Shown: one piece after another, positions 1 to 11,399 of the stretch
How the letters are laid out: each line of letters begins with the position of its first letter
How positions within the stretch are numbered: position 1 is the first letter of the stretch
Assembly (NCBI GenBank): GCA_904066235.2
Contig: CAJFCV020000004.1
Location: 1,054,001-1,118,000, forward strand
From: Bursaphelenchus xylophilus
Taxonomy: Eukaryota > Nematoda > Chromadorea > Rhabditida > Aphelenchoididae
Length of the DNA: 64,000 nt
Direction of reading: 5' to 3'
The notes under the pieces: generated by a model
Told to the model about the DNA's origin: nothing
Databases searched by the model: none
What the model saw: the letters and a program-made list of their open reading frames with translations, nothing else
Made by a program: the position numbers and the translations under genes

Positions 1-349
1 GTTACAGACCCACTCTTTCTCTTTTCAGACTTTTGTCCGCCCTTATAAGGCCTTAGTATTATACTTTACCTGGTGATCTTCTCGGATTAGTAAAATTTAT
101 TCAAAATCTGAGACAAGTTTTCAAAATATCTCAGCGTCTTACTTCGACCACTTCTTCGGAATCATGCTTGCTTAGGCCGTAGTTTCTTGGATTTTCTCAG
201 TGATCGGAGCGGTGGTCAACTGCAACCCTAGGGGCTCCTCTCTTTCCCAGCCCATCAAGAGCTTACATGGGGCAAGGCCGGGGGATTAAAACGCGAAGAA
301 CTCGTCGGAGAATCGGTGGCCGGATTCATTCATTCGCTTCAACGTTTTT
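1..349. other. no gene recognised
   Basis: No reading frame here shows splice-linked exons or a recognisable domain. The bases are mixed composition without the palindromes that mark the neighbouring repeats. I see nothing to annotate. Confidence 0.4.
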
Positions 350-513
350 GAGCCAAGTCGTAACTACGCAACACATCATTCCGAGTATTTTTCAAGCAAT
401 TGGTCACGAAACTTTTACTTTCCTGAACGCTGAGAAGCCTGGCTCCGACTTTGGGCTCGGACGCCGGAGCCAAGAGCCGGCTCCGGAGCCGTGGCAATCT
501 CTGATTCAGCACC
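350..513. repeat. truncated F5 hAT-like element
   Basis: The stretch matches the right part of the F5 copies at 62521-62951 and 63172-63621: a block on losing the Cys-poor 'GAGCCAAGTCGT' segment, then 'GAACGCTGAGAAGCCTGGC', then GGAGCC-rich sequence and the terminal GCCGTGGCAATCTCTG. The left terminus is missing, so this copy is a 5'-truncated fragment. Confidence 0.7.
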
Positions 514-1402
514 TTCTTGTTCTCCGCGATCTTGGTGGTTACTCCACTAAAGTTGGCGCTGGTACTGGACCCGTTATATAACTCGAAGAAAAGATCGTCG
601 AGGCCTTATGAGAAGCCGCCATTCGCTTCCTAGTGCCTCAAGACGTTATGGAATTTTTGAAAGGCCTCCTAGTCTATGACGGATTTATCAGTGAATGCCA
701 AATGCCGACGACGATATAGACGTGCTGCCTGGCCCGTTAAACTTCAGGTCCGACCAGTCCGTTTTCAAACTTCCACTATTCAACCCGGCCCCGGTTTAGG
801 ATACCATGGCTCGCCGGCCCTCCGAGCAAAGGACATGTAAGTAGCAAATTATAAACTACAACCTTACTCTCTGATTTTTTCAAATTTTTGTTGAAAAAAA
901 TCGCTGATTCAAGTAAAAATTTTTGACGTCTTTGACAGCTTCGAGTCATGAATTTTCTCTTTACAACACTACCTTCGCATTAAGCGGACGGAATGGCCCC
1001 GTGTCGTCCGGAAATTCCAGTTTCCCTCCGTTTCTGGTCCAAGTTTTGATTGATGCGCGGCGTCGCGGAATTTACTCGACGGAATTATAAGAGGCGTTGA
1101 GGTCCTCCTCCTCCTCCCACCGCTGCGTTGATAATGTCCCGCAGTAACGTCAGGAGGGGCTTTGTTTGCTCGGTTGAGACACTTTTTCCGCGGCGGCTGT
1201 CCGACCTCCAGCCGCGACAGGGAGCCCCGGTTTCGCCGGGGGCTGTGGGGGTTCAGGTTGGAGGAGATGAGGAAGTTGAGGATCAGGGTCTGAGAAGATG
1301 GCTGATGTAGTTTTTAAGTACTTTTGAGGATTTTATTTTGACTTTTTGACGGTGCTTCTTCTATTTAAGTTTGCCTTGAAATGAAGATTTCTCTGCGATT
1401 TT
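514..1402. other. no gene recognised
   Basis: Open frames are short and show no domain. A GC-rich patch near 1160-1280 has no splice-linked partner. No clear inverted repeat was seen. Confidence 0.35.
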
Positions 1403-1570
1403 CTCAGCCCGGAGAATAACGGCGGTTCATCGCAACAAAATGTTTTGCCTCGTCGAAAAAGGGGTGCAGTCGCCCACCAAATCTCCAACTGCGGCTAGCC
1501 CTTGCAAAGCGATGATGGCCGATTCCAAGCCGCGACAAATCCACATTATTTTCCCGACGCACTGATAGTC
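1403..1570. repeat. F3 element copy, diverged
   Basis: Ends resemble the F3 terminus (GGAGAATAACGG on the left, TTATTTTCCCGACGCACTGATA on the right). The interior carries the subfamily-B motif AAATGTTTTGCCTCGTCG shared with 49576-49741 and 2804-2958. Confidence 0.6.
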
Positions 1571-1837
1571 GGTGCAACAAGTCCTGAGAATTTTTTGCGC
1601 CCTCTAAATTACGACGCCCCCCGAAGAAAAGAATTGTCGCTGCGAAAAATAGGAATCGCGCGCGACGTAGTGCAAAAATCTTTACGAAAATGGAAATATC
1701 AGTCTGGAAAATAATGAGTGGAAAATAGGCATGCCTCTGGGGCCGGCCCGGCCAGCCGATGTATCCTTTCAAACCCGCCCGGCCCGCCACGGCCCGGCCG
1801 CAGAGGTATGGCTAGTACTCGAAAGTTAAGTCACCGC

Positions 1838-2155
1838 CAGAGATTGCCACGGCTCCGGAGCCGGCTCTTGGCTCCGGCTCCCGAGCCCAAAGTCGGAGCC
1901 AGGCTTCTCAGAGTTCAGAAAAGTAAAAACTTCGTGATCTTTTTACACCAAATTGTTTGAAAAATACTGGAAAGGAAGTGTTGCATACGACTTGGCTGCA
2001 AAAACGTGCGTTTTCTGATCTCTGGCACCAATAACATTTATTTTTGAAAAAGTTTTTAAAAAAAAATTTTTATGGGAGCCGTGATTCGGAGCCGGAGACC
2101 TTTTTAAATTTTTTATGGGAGCCGGGAGCCGAAATTTTGACCGTGGCAATCTCTG
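1838..2155. mobile_element. F5 non-autonomous hAT-like element with 8-bp target duplication
   Basis: Terminal inverted repeats CAGAGATTGCCACGG and CCGTGGCAATCTCTG bound 318 bp. The 8-bp word GTCACCGC is present at 1830-1837 and again at 2156-2163, a perfect target-site duplication. The interior is rich in GGAGCC/GGCTCC words near both ends, resembling the subterminal repeats of hAT elements. There is no coding capacity. Known: 8-bp duplications and CAGNG-type ends are typical of hAT. Inferred: a deletion derivative mobilised in trans. Confidence 0.85.
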
Positions 2156-2163
2156 GTCACCGC

Positions 2164-2262
2164 CAAGAAAATGATTTGTGTTGCGACAAAATCAAATTGC
2201 TTTCCACTTCAGCGACCCGACCGGCTCAGCGACAGGGTGCTCATTATTTTCCCGACAGACTT
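2164..2262. repeat. right half of an F3 element
   Basis: Sequence from GAAAATGATTTGTGTTGCG to GCTCATTATTTTCCCGACAG matches the right half of complete F3 copies such as 63676-63830. The left half is absent beyond the F5 insertion. Confidence 0.6.
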
Positions 2263-2803
2263 TTTTTTAATAACTTCTCTGATGAACCCGTAAAATCGGT
2301 CAAATTCCGGCGTCCGTACCCTCCACCTTCAAATGGTCTCAGTCCACGCAATAAGCTCACCATAATAGCAGCGACAAAGCGCTCACTACTATTTTCCCGA
2401 CAGACTGATAGAAGCGGCTTTATTTTTCGGTTCCTTGGCTATACAGAGGTTTGATTGCAAATTGTCAGACTTCTGTAAAGACCGCGGAATCATGACCTTT
2501 TCGTTACCTATCATTGGTTTGCTCCTGTGAGTTTTTATGGGTTTCCGTCATCAATGACTTGGAAGTTTAATTACTTCCAAATCCTTCTAGAAGCAAATCA
2601 CAATGATTACGAATCGCCGCAGCGGATATACGATCGCTTTTCGCAGAGATCACAATGGAACGCGTTCGGAAATCCCGATGCGACCGCGTGCTATGTATCA
2701 TACATTTTTTGAAAAGTATTTTTCATCTTTTTTGGAGACACCTCAAGAAATATCTTCGGGGCCACGAAAAAGTATCAGAACTCTTTGTATCGGGGCATTA
2801 TTA

Positions 2804-2958
2804 TCGGTCTGTCGGGAAAAAAACGGCGGATCGTCGCGCCTCCGAATCGCCAATCATCGCTTTGCGACTGCAAGCCGCGGCTTGGGATTTGGTGCGCGAC
2901 AGCGGCGAGGCGAGACATTTTGATGCGACGATCCGCCGTTATTTTTCCGACAGACTGA
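2804..2958. repeat. F3 element, subfamily B
   Basis: Complete copy flanked by TA at both ends, with ends TCGGTCTGTCGGGAAAA and TTTTTCCGACAGACTGA. The interior (GGCGGATCGTCGCGCCTC) matches 56765-56911 rather than the commoner subfamily. Confidence 0.8.
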
Positions 2959-2989
2959 TACATTAGGGTATTACTTACTTATATAAAAT

Positions 2990-3143
2990 CGTTCTGTCGA
3001 GAAAATAATGGGCATTCTGTCGCATCAAAAATTGCATCGCAGCCGAGAAACTGAATTGTGTCGCGGCGAAATCAAATCGCTTCTCAATTCAGCGACGCAA
3101 CCGGCGCAGCGCCAGAGTCTTCACTATCTTCCTGACAGCCTGA
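2990..3143. repeat. F3 element, common subfamily
   Basis: Starts GTTCTGTCGAGAAAATAATG and ends CTTCCTGACAGCCTGA. The internal ATTGCATCGC, GAATTGTGTCGCG and CAAATCGCTTCTC words align with the other copies. It ends 10 bp before an F1 element. Confidence 0.7.
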
Positions 3144-3152
3144 TAATATATA

Positions 3153-3386
3153 ATGACAGACCTGATCCAGTGGCAAAAAACGTACCATTTTGCATCCGCG
3201 AAGTATCAAAAAATGTGGCAAAATGCCTCCCTCTTCAAATAATGACCTCGTTTTTGAAGAGCATCATCACAAAAAGCCTTCAAAACGAAGTTTTCTCACT
3301 TCGAGAGGGAAGCATTTTGCCACATTTTTGACACTTCCCGGATGCAAAATAATACGTTTTTTGCCACTGGATCAGGTCCCCCACTG
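3153..3386. mobile_element. F1 hairpin element (MITE)
   Basis: Arms from GACCTGATCCAGTGGC to GCCACTGGATCAGGTC are reverse complements for about 100 bp each. The right end reads CCCCCACTG followed by TA; the left end has drifted. The central spacer carries GCCTTCAAAACGAAG. No coding capacity. Confidence 0.85.
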
Positions 3387-3779
3387 TAATGCTAATATAA
3401 GATATATATTTTGACCGCTAGAATGTCGCGAAAAAAGTTCACCAAGCAAAAAAAGAGCCGTGGCGAAACACCCATGTGATTTTCGGGTATTTTACTTATA
3501 AATAGTTTCGTAATCGACCCATCGAAAGAAATCCACGGATATGCCCTAAGGGGCTTTGATAAACATTGACGGGATATTTATGGTTGTAAAAGCAACTTTT
3601 GGTTAGGTCTAAAGAACAGGTCGTTTAAAAATTGTTCGTTGACTTTTGCTGTAACGATTGGTTGCAATATGTATTGTATTCTGGCAGCCTGAAGAAATAG
3701 ATTTTCTTTCGGTTTTTGTGGGCGACAAACATCCGGCTGGTTCTTGATTTGTTGTTTGTAATGTATGAAAATTGAATGA

Positions 3780-3915
3780 AAATGCTACTACTAGTCGTTG
3801 CACAAAGTGCGTAGACTTTTTGTCACACGTTTTGCGCACTGTGCGTATGACCTTTTGCACTGTGCAATTCAATAATTGCCGCGACGAGTCACGACTTTGT
3901 GTGAGAATTTGCACA
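3780..3915. repeat. GCACNGTGC-bearing fragment
   Basis: Contains AGTCGTTGCACAAAGTGCGTAG followed by GCGCACTGTGC and TTGCACTGTGCAA. The left end resembles the CTAGCCGTTCCAGAAAGTGCG terminus at 32539 and 48133, so this is probably a degraded copy of the same palindromic family. Confidence 0.45.
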
Positions 3916-4274
3916 TTCCCACGGATTATTCTTCTGTATTTTTCCCGCTGAAGCGGTTGTTGTCTGTGTCGTAGAATACATTGTATTTCTACTCTCTGTC
4001 TATCGTATAGTATTGGATGGTCAAGTCAACGAATATCGTGCTTTCCGAAGTTTAACATTGTGAGTTGACCATTGTATTTGTTGCTTAGGGCTTAGCTATT
4101 CGTTTGTCATAGTTTGTACAGACTTAGTTGGGCTTGGGATCTTAGATAGGAGCTAGAATATTGATCACTAATCCATGTGTTCTGACTCAGGTCGTGACAA
4201 TTTGTTGCGACATTCAAGGTGCACCTTGAATGTCGCAACAATTATTCCAGCGACTATGCGAACGGCATGTGCTT

Positions 4275-4386
4275 ACTAGCCACGCCATAAAGTCCGTAGT
4301 ATTTTTTGCTGTCTAATACTCCTTCCGGAAAGTCGCTGAACTTTCCGGACGCCGTCGAAAAAAATCTGTGGACTTTATGGCGCAAC
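4275..4386. repeat. small palindromic element
   Basis: CGCCATAAAGTCCGTAG near 4281 is mirrored by CTGTGGACTTTATGGCGC near 4366. The inner pair GGAAAGTCGCTGAACTTTCC is also complementary. This is a hairpin-forming stretch of about 110 bp. Confidence 0.55.
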
Positions 4387-5004
4387 TATTACACAATTTG
4401 TTTTGAGGGCAAGAAAAGATGTGCGACATTTTTGTTTCAAGCCATAAACGGGCAATTTAGTTGCTTGCACGGTTCAAAAAAGGAGTCTGACTACTCATGA
4501 CTGTTTTATCTTTCCCGTAGTTTCAATCGCACAGTAACTAATTACACTCCCTCACATCTATTGCCGGATTCTTCCGTCTCCCGCTAGCCCAGTTCATCAG
4601 AATTCAACAAGTGTTCCGTACAGGCTATAAGGTCGCCGGAGCCCAAACCACAATGTCAAAAGTCGGTCGTCAATTTTTTCCCGAATGACTTCAATATTTG
4701 TCACCGCTTCGGCGTTGACACAATTCCAGCGTTCGTGTTTTCGAATCATCCCGGGCGTTCTTCCTCGAATTTGTGGCTATGTTTTGTGGTCGTGGATGAT
4801 GGATGGTGGCGTTTACTTGCGCTCTGAAGGGTTTCTCAGCCCCCAAAGCAGAAACCGGTCAACATTAAAAAACAAATCAAGTGATTGTCGAACACTTTGG
4901 GGGGAGGGGGCCAGCTTTTTCTCGGGTTCTTGAGGCAAACCAATTCGACAATGTTTTATGGGTGAAAGCGGTTTGATAATTTATTTTAATGGTTCGTTGA
5001 GTCG

Positions 5005-5745
5005 CTGGAGTAATTTTTGGCCTTTGCACTGTGCATAAAAGAAAGTTCACTTTGCACCGTGCAGTAGGCTTTTCTGGGCTGTCGCTCACATGACTTTTTT
5101 TGCACTGTGCAAGTCGCTGGGGTGAATTCTGCGACAATGCACAGTGCAAAAAGGAGTTTTCACTTTGCACCGTGCAATAGGCTTTTTTGGGCTGTCGCTC
5201 GCACCCTAAGTTTTTTCGCACTGTGCAAGTCGCTGGGGTGAATTCTGCGACAATGCACAGTGCAAAAAGAAGTTTAAACTTAGCACCGTGCAACAGGCTT
5301 TTCTGGGCTGTCGCTAACACTCTGACTTTTTCCGTACTGTGCAAGTTGCTGGAGTGATGTCTGCGACAATGCACAGTGCGAAAACGAATGTTCCCTTTGC
5401 ACCGTGCAATTTCTTGCTTTTTGCACGGTGCAAAAGGCTTTTTTGGACTGTCGCTCGCACCCTGAGTTTTCTTGCACAGTGCAAGTCTCTCGAGAGATTT
5501 CTGCGACAATGCACAGTGCGAAAACAAAAGTTCACTTTGCACCGTGCAAAAGGCTTTTTTGGACTGTCGCTCGCACCCTGACTTTTCTTGCACAGTGCAA
5601 GTCGCTAGAGTGATTTCTGCGACAATGCACAGTGCGAAAACGAAAGTTCACCTTGCACCGTGCAATTTTTTGCTTTTTGCACGGTGCAGTAGGCTTTTTG
5701 GACTGTCGCTCGACCCTGACTTTTTCCGCACTGTGCAAACGTCAG
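5005..5745. repeat. tandem array with GCACNGTGC palindromes
   Basis: A unit of about 116-136 bp is repeated roughly six times. Each unit has GCACTGTGCAAGTCGCTGG, TTCTGCGACAATGCACAGTG, TTTGCACCGTGCAA, and CTGTCGCTCGCACCCT in the same order; GTCGCTGG-like words lie near 5109, 5229, 5345, 5481 and 5598. Units differ by point changes in the centre of the palindrome (A/T or C/G). Confidence 0.85.
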
Positions 5746-6102
5746 AAATCAATCTGGCGAGTTTTTAGCAGCTGTATTTATACCGAAGTTGTTGGAAAAA
5801 ATGCCGACCGACTTTTGACATTGTGTTTTGGGCTCCGACGACCTTATAGCCTGTGGAGAACACTTGTTGAATCCCGACGAAGTGGGCTAGTGGAAGACGG
5901 AAGAATCCGGCAATAGATGTGGGGGAGTGTAAAAAGGGAAGTGTAAAGATATAGTCATTGTGCGATTGAAACTACGGGTACACGGAAAAGTATAATAGTA
6001 TGACAGACATGGCTGCTGCAGTGACGGACCTGATTCTATGGCAAAAAATATACCCGCTATGCGCAGAAAGTCAGCGACAGCCCAAAAAAGCGTGTTGCAC
6101 GT

Positions 6103-6175
6103 TGAAATAAGTAAGAAATTGCACAGTGCAAAGGAAACCTTTGTTTTCGCACAGTGCATGTTGCAAAAATCACTT
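6103..6175. repeat. isolated GCACAGTGC unit
   Basis: A short piece of the array unit at 5005-5745 in reverse orientation, with GTTGCACGTTGAAATAAG, TTGCACAGTGCAAAGG and TTCGCACAGTGCATG in array order. Confidence 0.5.
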
Positions 6176-6199
6176 GAGCTACTCTGCAAATACACTCAT

Positions 6200-7080
6200 A
6201 CATTTATTGTGCGGAGAATTGGCCAAAAATTTTTTGTTTAGAACCTGAAAGGTCTATGACGGCCGAAATAAGGGTCTGATGACTAAAAGTTGTGCTCAAT
6301 TTGTGTGTAAAATGAAGTCGTGGTGTGATGTTTGATGTCGTCTTTTGGTGGGCAAAGTGCGATCACCGATTTTTCTCCAAATTTTTCTCTCACGCTCTGG
6401 CTGGATCACACATCAACTTCTGAAAGTTTTAGTTCGCGTGTTGAAGCGGCATATGAGGTATTTGAAAGCCTTTATGTTGCTTGTGAGCTGTATATGTACG
6501 CCATGGAAAAAGAGGAGGGACAGAGAAAGAAAAGATCGTTTTTCTGTCCTACAGCGGCAGTAGACATGATTACAATACAGCCTCGATTTTCCCTCCATAT
6601 ATAAATGGCGCTATGACGTCATATATGCGGTCAAACAGTCCATCCCCGCCAGTAAGCTTAGTTTCGAACCCAACTTTTTCCATCGTGACCACAAAACACA
6701 CTGCAATCATAATTGCCCGAAAGCAACTCCTGTCGCAAAACTTCTTCCCCCCTTTTTTTTAACAATCATCCCACTTTTTCTATTGTAATTCTCTACTACC
6801 TTTGATAGTCGTTTCCGGGCGGAAGGTCGCTGAAAATAATGCTCTTTGTTGTTTCCCTGATATATGGGCTTTGGGTTGGTGGCGGTTTGAAAATTTATTA
6901 TGTTGGCTTTGAGTGGGAATTAGCCACCTTTTTGGGGGGATGAAGTTCGCTGAACGGGTTGGTCAAAACGAGATTTTTTTCGCTTTTTATGGGTCCAAAT
7001 CGTCGATTTATGAAGGAATCTAGACGTTGTTATTGGTTTAGGAGGTTCAGGAGACGAAATAGAAGATTTTTCCAAATTGT
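6200..7080. other. no gene recognised
   Basis: Several open frames up to about 90 codons exist around 6330-6600, but they lack splice-linked partners or domains. I see no convincing gene. Confidence 0.35.
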
Positions 7081-7362
7081 CAAGTTTTCGTGGTGGGACC
7101 TGGAAAATGATTATAATGCGATTTTAGTCATGAAAAACCGATTTTTGGCCGAATTTGTATTTATTTTGGCTAAGGAGCACGATTTTTTGCGGTTTTACAA
7201 AATCTATTGTTTTCGTGGTGGGACCTGGAAAAGTGATAAAAATGCGATTTTTGCGATGAAAACATGATTTCTTGGCTGAATTTGTATTTATTTTGGCTAA
7301 TGAATACGATTTTTTGCGGTTTTGCAAAATCTATTGTTTTCGTGGTGGGACCTAAAAAAATT
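7080..7362. repeat. tandem repeat, period about 120 bp
   Basis: The phrase TTTTCGTGGTGGGACCTGGAAAA recurs near 7085, 7210 and 7336, followed each time by ATGCGATTTT..GATGAAAA and TTTATTTTGGCTAA..ACGATTTTTTGCGG. About 2.3 copies. Confidence 0.8.
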
Positions 7363-7774
7363 TTTTAATTTAAATTTTTCGATTTTTTGAGCAAATGCTT
7401 GGTCTCTAAATGATGTAGAGACGAAAAATTTAAAATTTTCTTGACACCCACTGACACATTTTCTAGAATTTTTTCAAAAAATCTCAAAAATCTCAATTTT
7501 TCAGTCCCTGAACTACCTGACTTTCCGTATATAGTAATGTCCGTGGTGTTTGTCGGCGACGGGTTTGAACACCATGGGTGTTTCCGCTCTTCGTTTGTTA
7601 TGTGGAACCTTTTTTTGGTTGGGATTTTTTCAAGCTGTTTTAGCTTTTTTGAGCTCTTTATCCGGGGGAATTACTATTCCCCCCACAAAAGTCGGAAATC
7701 ATCCCGAAGCGTTCGTCTTTTTCACCGAGGGTTTATGCGGATTGTGTTGTTTTTACTTTCGCTTTTGTGTTTTT

Positions 7775-8115
7775 TTGGGGGGACATTTTATACGATGAAA
7801 TTTTGAAATATTATTTTTTATTGTTTGAAGCTATAAATATGGAAGTAATTGATTGTGGTAGGATTTGTTTTTGATATCGAGAAAACTGAAGTGTTTTTGG
7901 TGACATTTTATACGATTAAACATGTTTTTAAAAGGTTTTGGGTCAAAAAATTTAATGGACATATTTCATCGTATAAAAATGTCGCCTGCCCGAAAAACCT
8001 TTGGATGTTGTTTTTTATATCTTTTAAATTAAATATTGCCTAATATTCTCAACGCCACACTATATTTACAGATTTTTTAAACTTTTAAACTTTTTTGCGT
8101 ATAAAATGTCGCCCC
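7775..8115. repeat. TATACGATGAAA inverted-repeat motifs
   Basis: GACATTTTATACGATGAAA at 7782-7800, a variant at 7902-7920, and inverted TTTCATCGTATAAAAATGTCGCC at 7964-7986 plus GCGTATAAAATGTCGCC near 8098. The 7902-7986 pair forms a small hairpin element. The same motif recurs at 14018-14037 and 15087-15430. Confidence 0.6.
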
Positions 8116-8165
8116 TTCGCGAAATCATCGTTTTTTTGCTAAAACATGACAAAATTCCAGTCAAC

Positions 8166-11063
8166 ATGGTCTCAAAGTCCTTCATCTTGACGATATTCCT
8201 CGTCGTCGCAGTGCAAGCCGATGTTTTCGACCAGTTGACTCAAGAGACCCGCAAAATCATCAACGAATCCCTGATTCCGGGCGCCGAAATTCGCCAATGC
8301 ACTTGCGAGGAGCAGTCCGAGTGCGTGAAAGAGATGAAGGACCAGGCCATGGGATGTGTGGATACCTGTTGGAGTAAATTTAACGCCATTTCGAAGAAGC
8401 CGGACGAGCTGAGGAAGTGCTTCAGCGACAAGGATGACATGCTGGCAACTTTGTTGGACTGCTTCGAACACAATGCGGATTCGTAAGTTCCGTGGTTTGA
8501 TATGAAAATGCGATAGGATAGGGGTGTAGAGGGTAGTGTAACTGCTTTGATTTTTGAGTTGCAAGTGTTCGAAAATGAGGTTTTTTGTAAAAATGGCTGG
8601 TAAAGACTAGGATGACTAAAAAAGAGGAGTGCGCGAAGATGACAGCGCAGATTTCCTTGAAAATTGGCACAAACAATCTCTATAGACTCTATATCGACTA
8701 CTTAAAATCTTAGCTCGCCCGTTGCAGAAGTCGCTGAAATATTCAGCGATCCTTGCATATGGGAAAAAATGAAGGGAGTCGGTTGTAAAAAAAGCATTTT
8801 TTGACTGTATTTATTTCTCATCGCTACGACTTTTCGGTTCAGCGGCTGTTCGGTTCAACGATACAATTAATCTTGTTGGTTTGTAGTTGTATGAATATGG
8901 GAGACTAGGGGAAGCCTTAATTAGTAGAAATAATAAGATTTATCGGGTCCTAGGATAGCTTATCACCTAGTTTGATGTATTTTACATGTACTCACATCAA
9001 TAATATCTAGATAAAAGTTACGGGTATTCACTTTTTTGCCGCAAATTTTGGTCTTTTATGTGTTACGGTAACTCAGGGTGAAGACAACTAACGTTAGAAA
9101 TAGCAAGAATTAGAAAAATTGGACATGTTGAAAGTCTTCGCCGAGCCTTCGCCAGGTCTCCGTCGACCATCAAAAACAAAAAGAAATGTTTTTTCAGGCC
9201 TTATAGGCACTTTTTAAAACCTTTTTTTGGGTGTTCACGTGGCTTATGCCCCGTATCGATCGATTTTGTGATGACCCAAACTGTCGCCGACCCGAAAAGT
9301 CGGGCACGTAGAGTGGGGGATCTGATCCTGATCCGGTGGCAAAAAACATACCACTTTGCATCCGGGAAGTATCAAAAATGTGGCAAAATGCTTCCATCTC
9401 GAAGTAAAAAAACTCCGGTTTCAAAAGCGCGCCCGCCCTTTTTTTGAGGGAGCCCTTCAAAAGGAAGCTTTTTCACTTGGAGAGAGAGGCATTTTGCCAC
9501 ATTTTTTGACGCTTTCCGGATCCAAAATGGCACGTTTTTTGAAGGACGCGGCCTTTCCCTCACAGAAAGACTGTATTTTCTCCACAAAATTTACATCTTT
9601 TCAGCTGCCTCGCCAAGCATGAGGACAAGAAGATCCAGCCGGTCGACATTGACAAGATGTTCACTTTGGGCGTGGAGCGAATCAACAAGACCTCCTCCAA
9701 GATGACCAAGACCCTGTCCAACTCGATCAAAAAGATTGTCGACACGATCGGAGAGTTTGGGCTTTGCGTGAAGGACTGTTTCATCGCGAAAAACAAGCCC
9801 GATGGCTTCTGCTTCGACAAGAAACAATGCCAGCCGCTGATTGCGGACAAGAAGACGAGAAAATCGCTGAAGACCTGCACCAAGAAGATTGACTTCAAGA
9901 AGGAGGCCGGCGAATTGTGCGAATGCACTGTGAAGGCGGGTCTGAAGTGAGTTGCAATTTACGGAAGCGGGCCCTTTCGGGGTGGGCCCTTTCGGGGTGG
10001 GGCCTTCCGGGGTGGGCCCTTTCGGGCTGGGGCCTTCCGGGGTGGGCCTTTTCGGGGTGGGCCCTTTCGGGGTGGGCTTTTTGGGGTCGCCCTTCCTGGG
10101 TCATGGCATATACTGGGGTTTCCGGGTCCCGGAGCATAAATAATTATATTTTTTTGAAACTATTGATTAATTTTATGACGTAATCTCGTAAAATTTTTGA
10201 AAAAATGATAAAACAAACACCGAGATTGAAAAAATGGTAAAAATGGCGAGTAGCCCAAGTTGCGACGCTCAGATTTTGATGAAACTTGGCACAAATTTAG
10301 AATGGTTTTTTCGAAGATATATGCGAGATTCTTGGCTCGCGCTTTGCAGAAACAACCGAGATTTTTAGACCGAAAGTCGGCGAAATTTTGGGACTTTTTT
10401 TCGAATTTTGACACGAAAAGTTCCATATCTATTCCTACCGTAAAGGGTAATGCTTCCACAAAAAATTATTTTTTTCCGCGCGAAACTAGCAAAGTTATGG
10501 CCAAAAAATGTTTTTCTCTGTGGAAAACGCGTGTGCAAAATTTAAAGAAAATCTGAGCGTCGCTGCGTACTTCTTTTGTTAGTTTAGTGGTATTTATCAC
10601 TTTTAAAATCATTTTTAACAACTTTCCCGCACTCTGCGACAAAATTTTTATCCCGCCGCACAGTGCGGTAAAATTTGGAAAATGCGCACAGTGCAGTTTG
10701 AAAAGAATTTTTGATCATAACTACTGTAACAAAAGGTCTAATCTCCTAAAAAATTTTTGAATATGCTGAGAAAGACGTCGTATTTCATTGTCAAAAACAA
10801 TTTTTACATTGCTTTTATCTTCCACCGCACAGTGCATTAAAAACGAAAAGTCATCGCACAGTGCGAAAGTCCAAAAAGTCACTGCACAGTGCAGTTTTTT
10901 GAAAAAAATAATATACTTTTTTTTGCACTGTGCAATTCAAAAAAAAAATTTTTTTCAATTTTTATGTCACAATTACAATTAAAAATTATTTTTTTTCAGT
11001 GAGCTCTCTCAATATTGCCCCATGCTGAAGCTGATTGGCCAACGTGGAGGGCGCAAAGGATAA
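8166..11063 (+). CDS. secreted cysteine-rich nematode protein, three exons
   Basis: Exons 8166-8482, 9605-9946 and 11000-11063 join in phase to 240 residues. I chose the ATG at 8166 because it opens directly into a signal peptide (MVSKSFILTIFLVVAVQA); an in-frame ATG 20 codons upstream would bury it. The mature part has about 14 cysteines in two similar halves: a CTC..C..C..C block near residues 44-70 and a CVKDC..C..C..C..CEC block around 155-215, with a basic C-terminus. Donors are GTAAGT and GTGAGT, acceptors TTTTCAG. AATAAA lies at 11193. The spacing recalls the nematode-specific secreted families near CPG4, but I cannot assign it firmly. Intron 1 holds a truncated F1 element, intron 2 a minisatellite, an F4 copy and GCACNGTGC motifs. 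The exon model is solid; the function is unknown. Confidence 0.8.
8890..9310. repeat. dispersed repeat shared with 33295-33990
   Basis: Contains GGGGAAGCCTTAATTAGTAG, CGCAAATTTTGG, CTTCGCCGAGCCTTCGCC and CCGACCCGAAAAGTCGGG, all of which recur in inverted order at 33295-33990. It lies in intron 1 of the secreted-protein gene and ends against an F1 fragment. Confidence 0.6.
9311..9545. mobile_element. F1 hairpin element, right end truncated
   Basis: Left end AGTGGGGGATCTGATCC and both arms are recognisable up to GGCACGTTTTTTG. The terminal GCCACTGGATCAGG is missing and is replaced by AAGGACGCGG. It lies in intron 1 of the gene at 8166-11063. Confidence 0.75.
9960..10090. repeat. GC-rich minisatellite in an intron
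   Basis: A 15-16-bp unit, close to GGTGGGCCCTTTCGG, is repeated about eight times just after the exon 2 donor. Units alternate between CCCTTTCGG and GCCTTCCGG forms. Confidence 0.85.
10250..10560. repeat. F4 palindromic element
   Basis: AAGTTGCGACGCTCAGATTTTG at the left and AAAGAAAATCTGAGCGTCGC at the right are inverted. Internal landmarks CTTGGCTCGCGCTTTGCAG and CCTACCGTAAAGGGTAATG are shared with all other F4 copies. Confidence 0.7.
10618..10945. repeat. cluster of GCACNGTGC palindromes in an intron
   Basis: Seven occurrences within about 330 bp (CGCACAGTGCGG, GCACAGTGCAG, CGCACAGTGCAT, TGCACTGTGCAA and others) separated by A/T-rich spacers. Confidence 0.75.
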
Positions 11064-11192
11064 TATTTTTCGCAGAATTCTATAAAATTCATAATATCTC
11101 GGTAGTTGAAAATCTCATAACTTTCTTAAAATATGGATTAAAGTGTATATTATCTATGCAACAATTGCTGAATGACATATTGTTTGTTGTTG

Positions 11193-11198
11193 AATAAA
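11193..11198 (+). terminator. poly(A) signal for the gene at 8166-11063
   Basis: AATAAA occurs 130 bp after the stop codon, the first canonical signal downstream. Confidence 0.6.
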
Positions 11199-11214
11199 TT
11201 TTTGAAAATCTTAA

Positions 11215-11399
11215 TGTCGGCGGTGGCTGAATTTGGCGGGTGCAAAGATTGAATCAATACATATTTTCAGCAAATTTAGGATAATTTTTTCTATGATTGA
11301 TGCGAGACTTCCTAGCTCGCGCTTTGCAGAAACAAGCGAGAGTTTTAGATCGAAAGTCGGCAAAAGGTGACGGCGGTTTTTGGCGAACTTGGGAACGTA
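11215..11399. repeat. F4 fragment
   Basis: Carries CCTAGCTCGCGCTTTGCAG and GAGAGTTTTAGATCGAAAGTCGGC, diagnostic interior words of F4. It runs into the left end of an F1 element at 11400. Confidence 0.55.

Noticed and set aside
4877..5593. 238-codon minus-strand frame
   Set aside because: It runs through the 116-136-bp tandem array; repeat-derived Cys/His-rich translation without other gene signs.
5005..5745. CRISPR-like array
   Set aside because: Spacers between the short palindromes are themselves repeated, and the genome is nuclear eukaryotic.
9895..10137. Gly-Pro-Phe-rich frame
   Set aside because: It is the intronic minisatellite after exon 2 of the secreted-protein gene.
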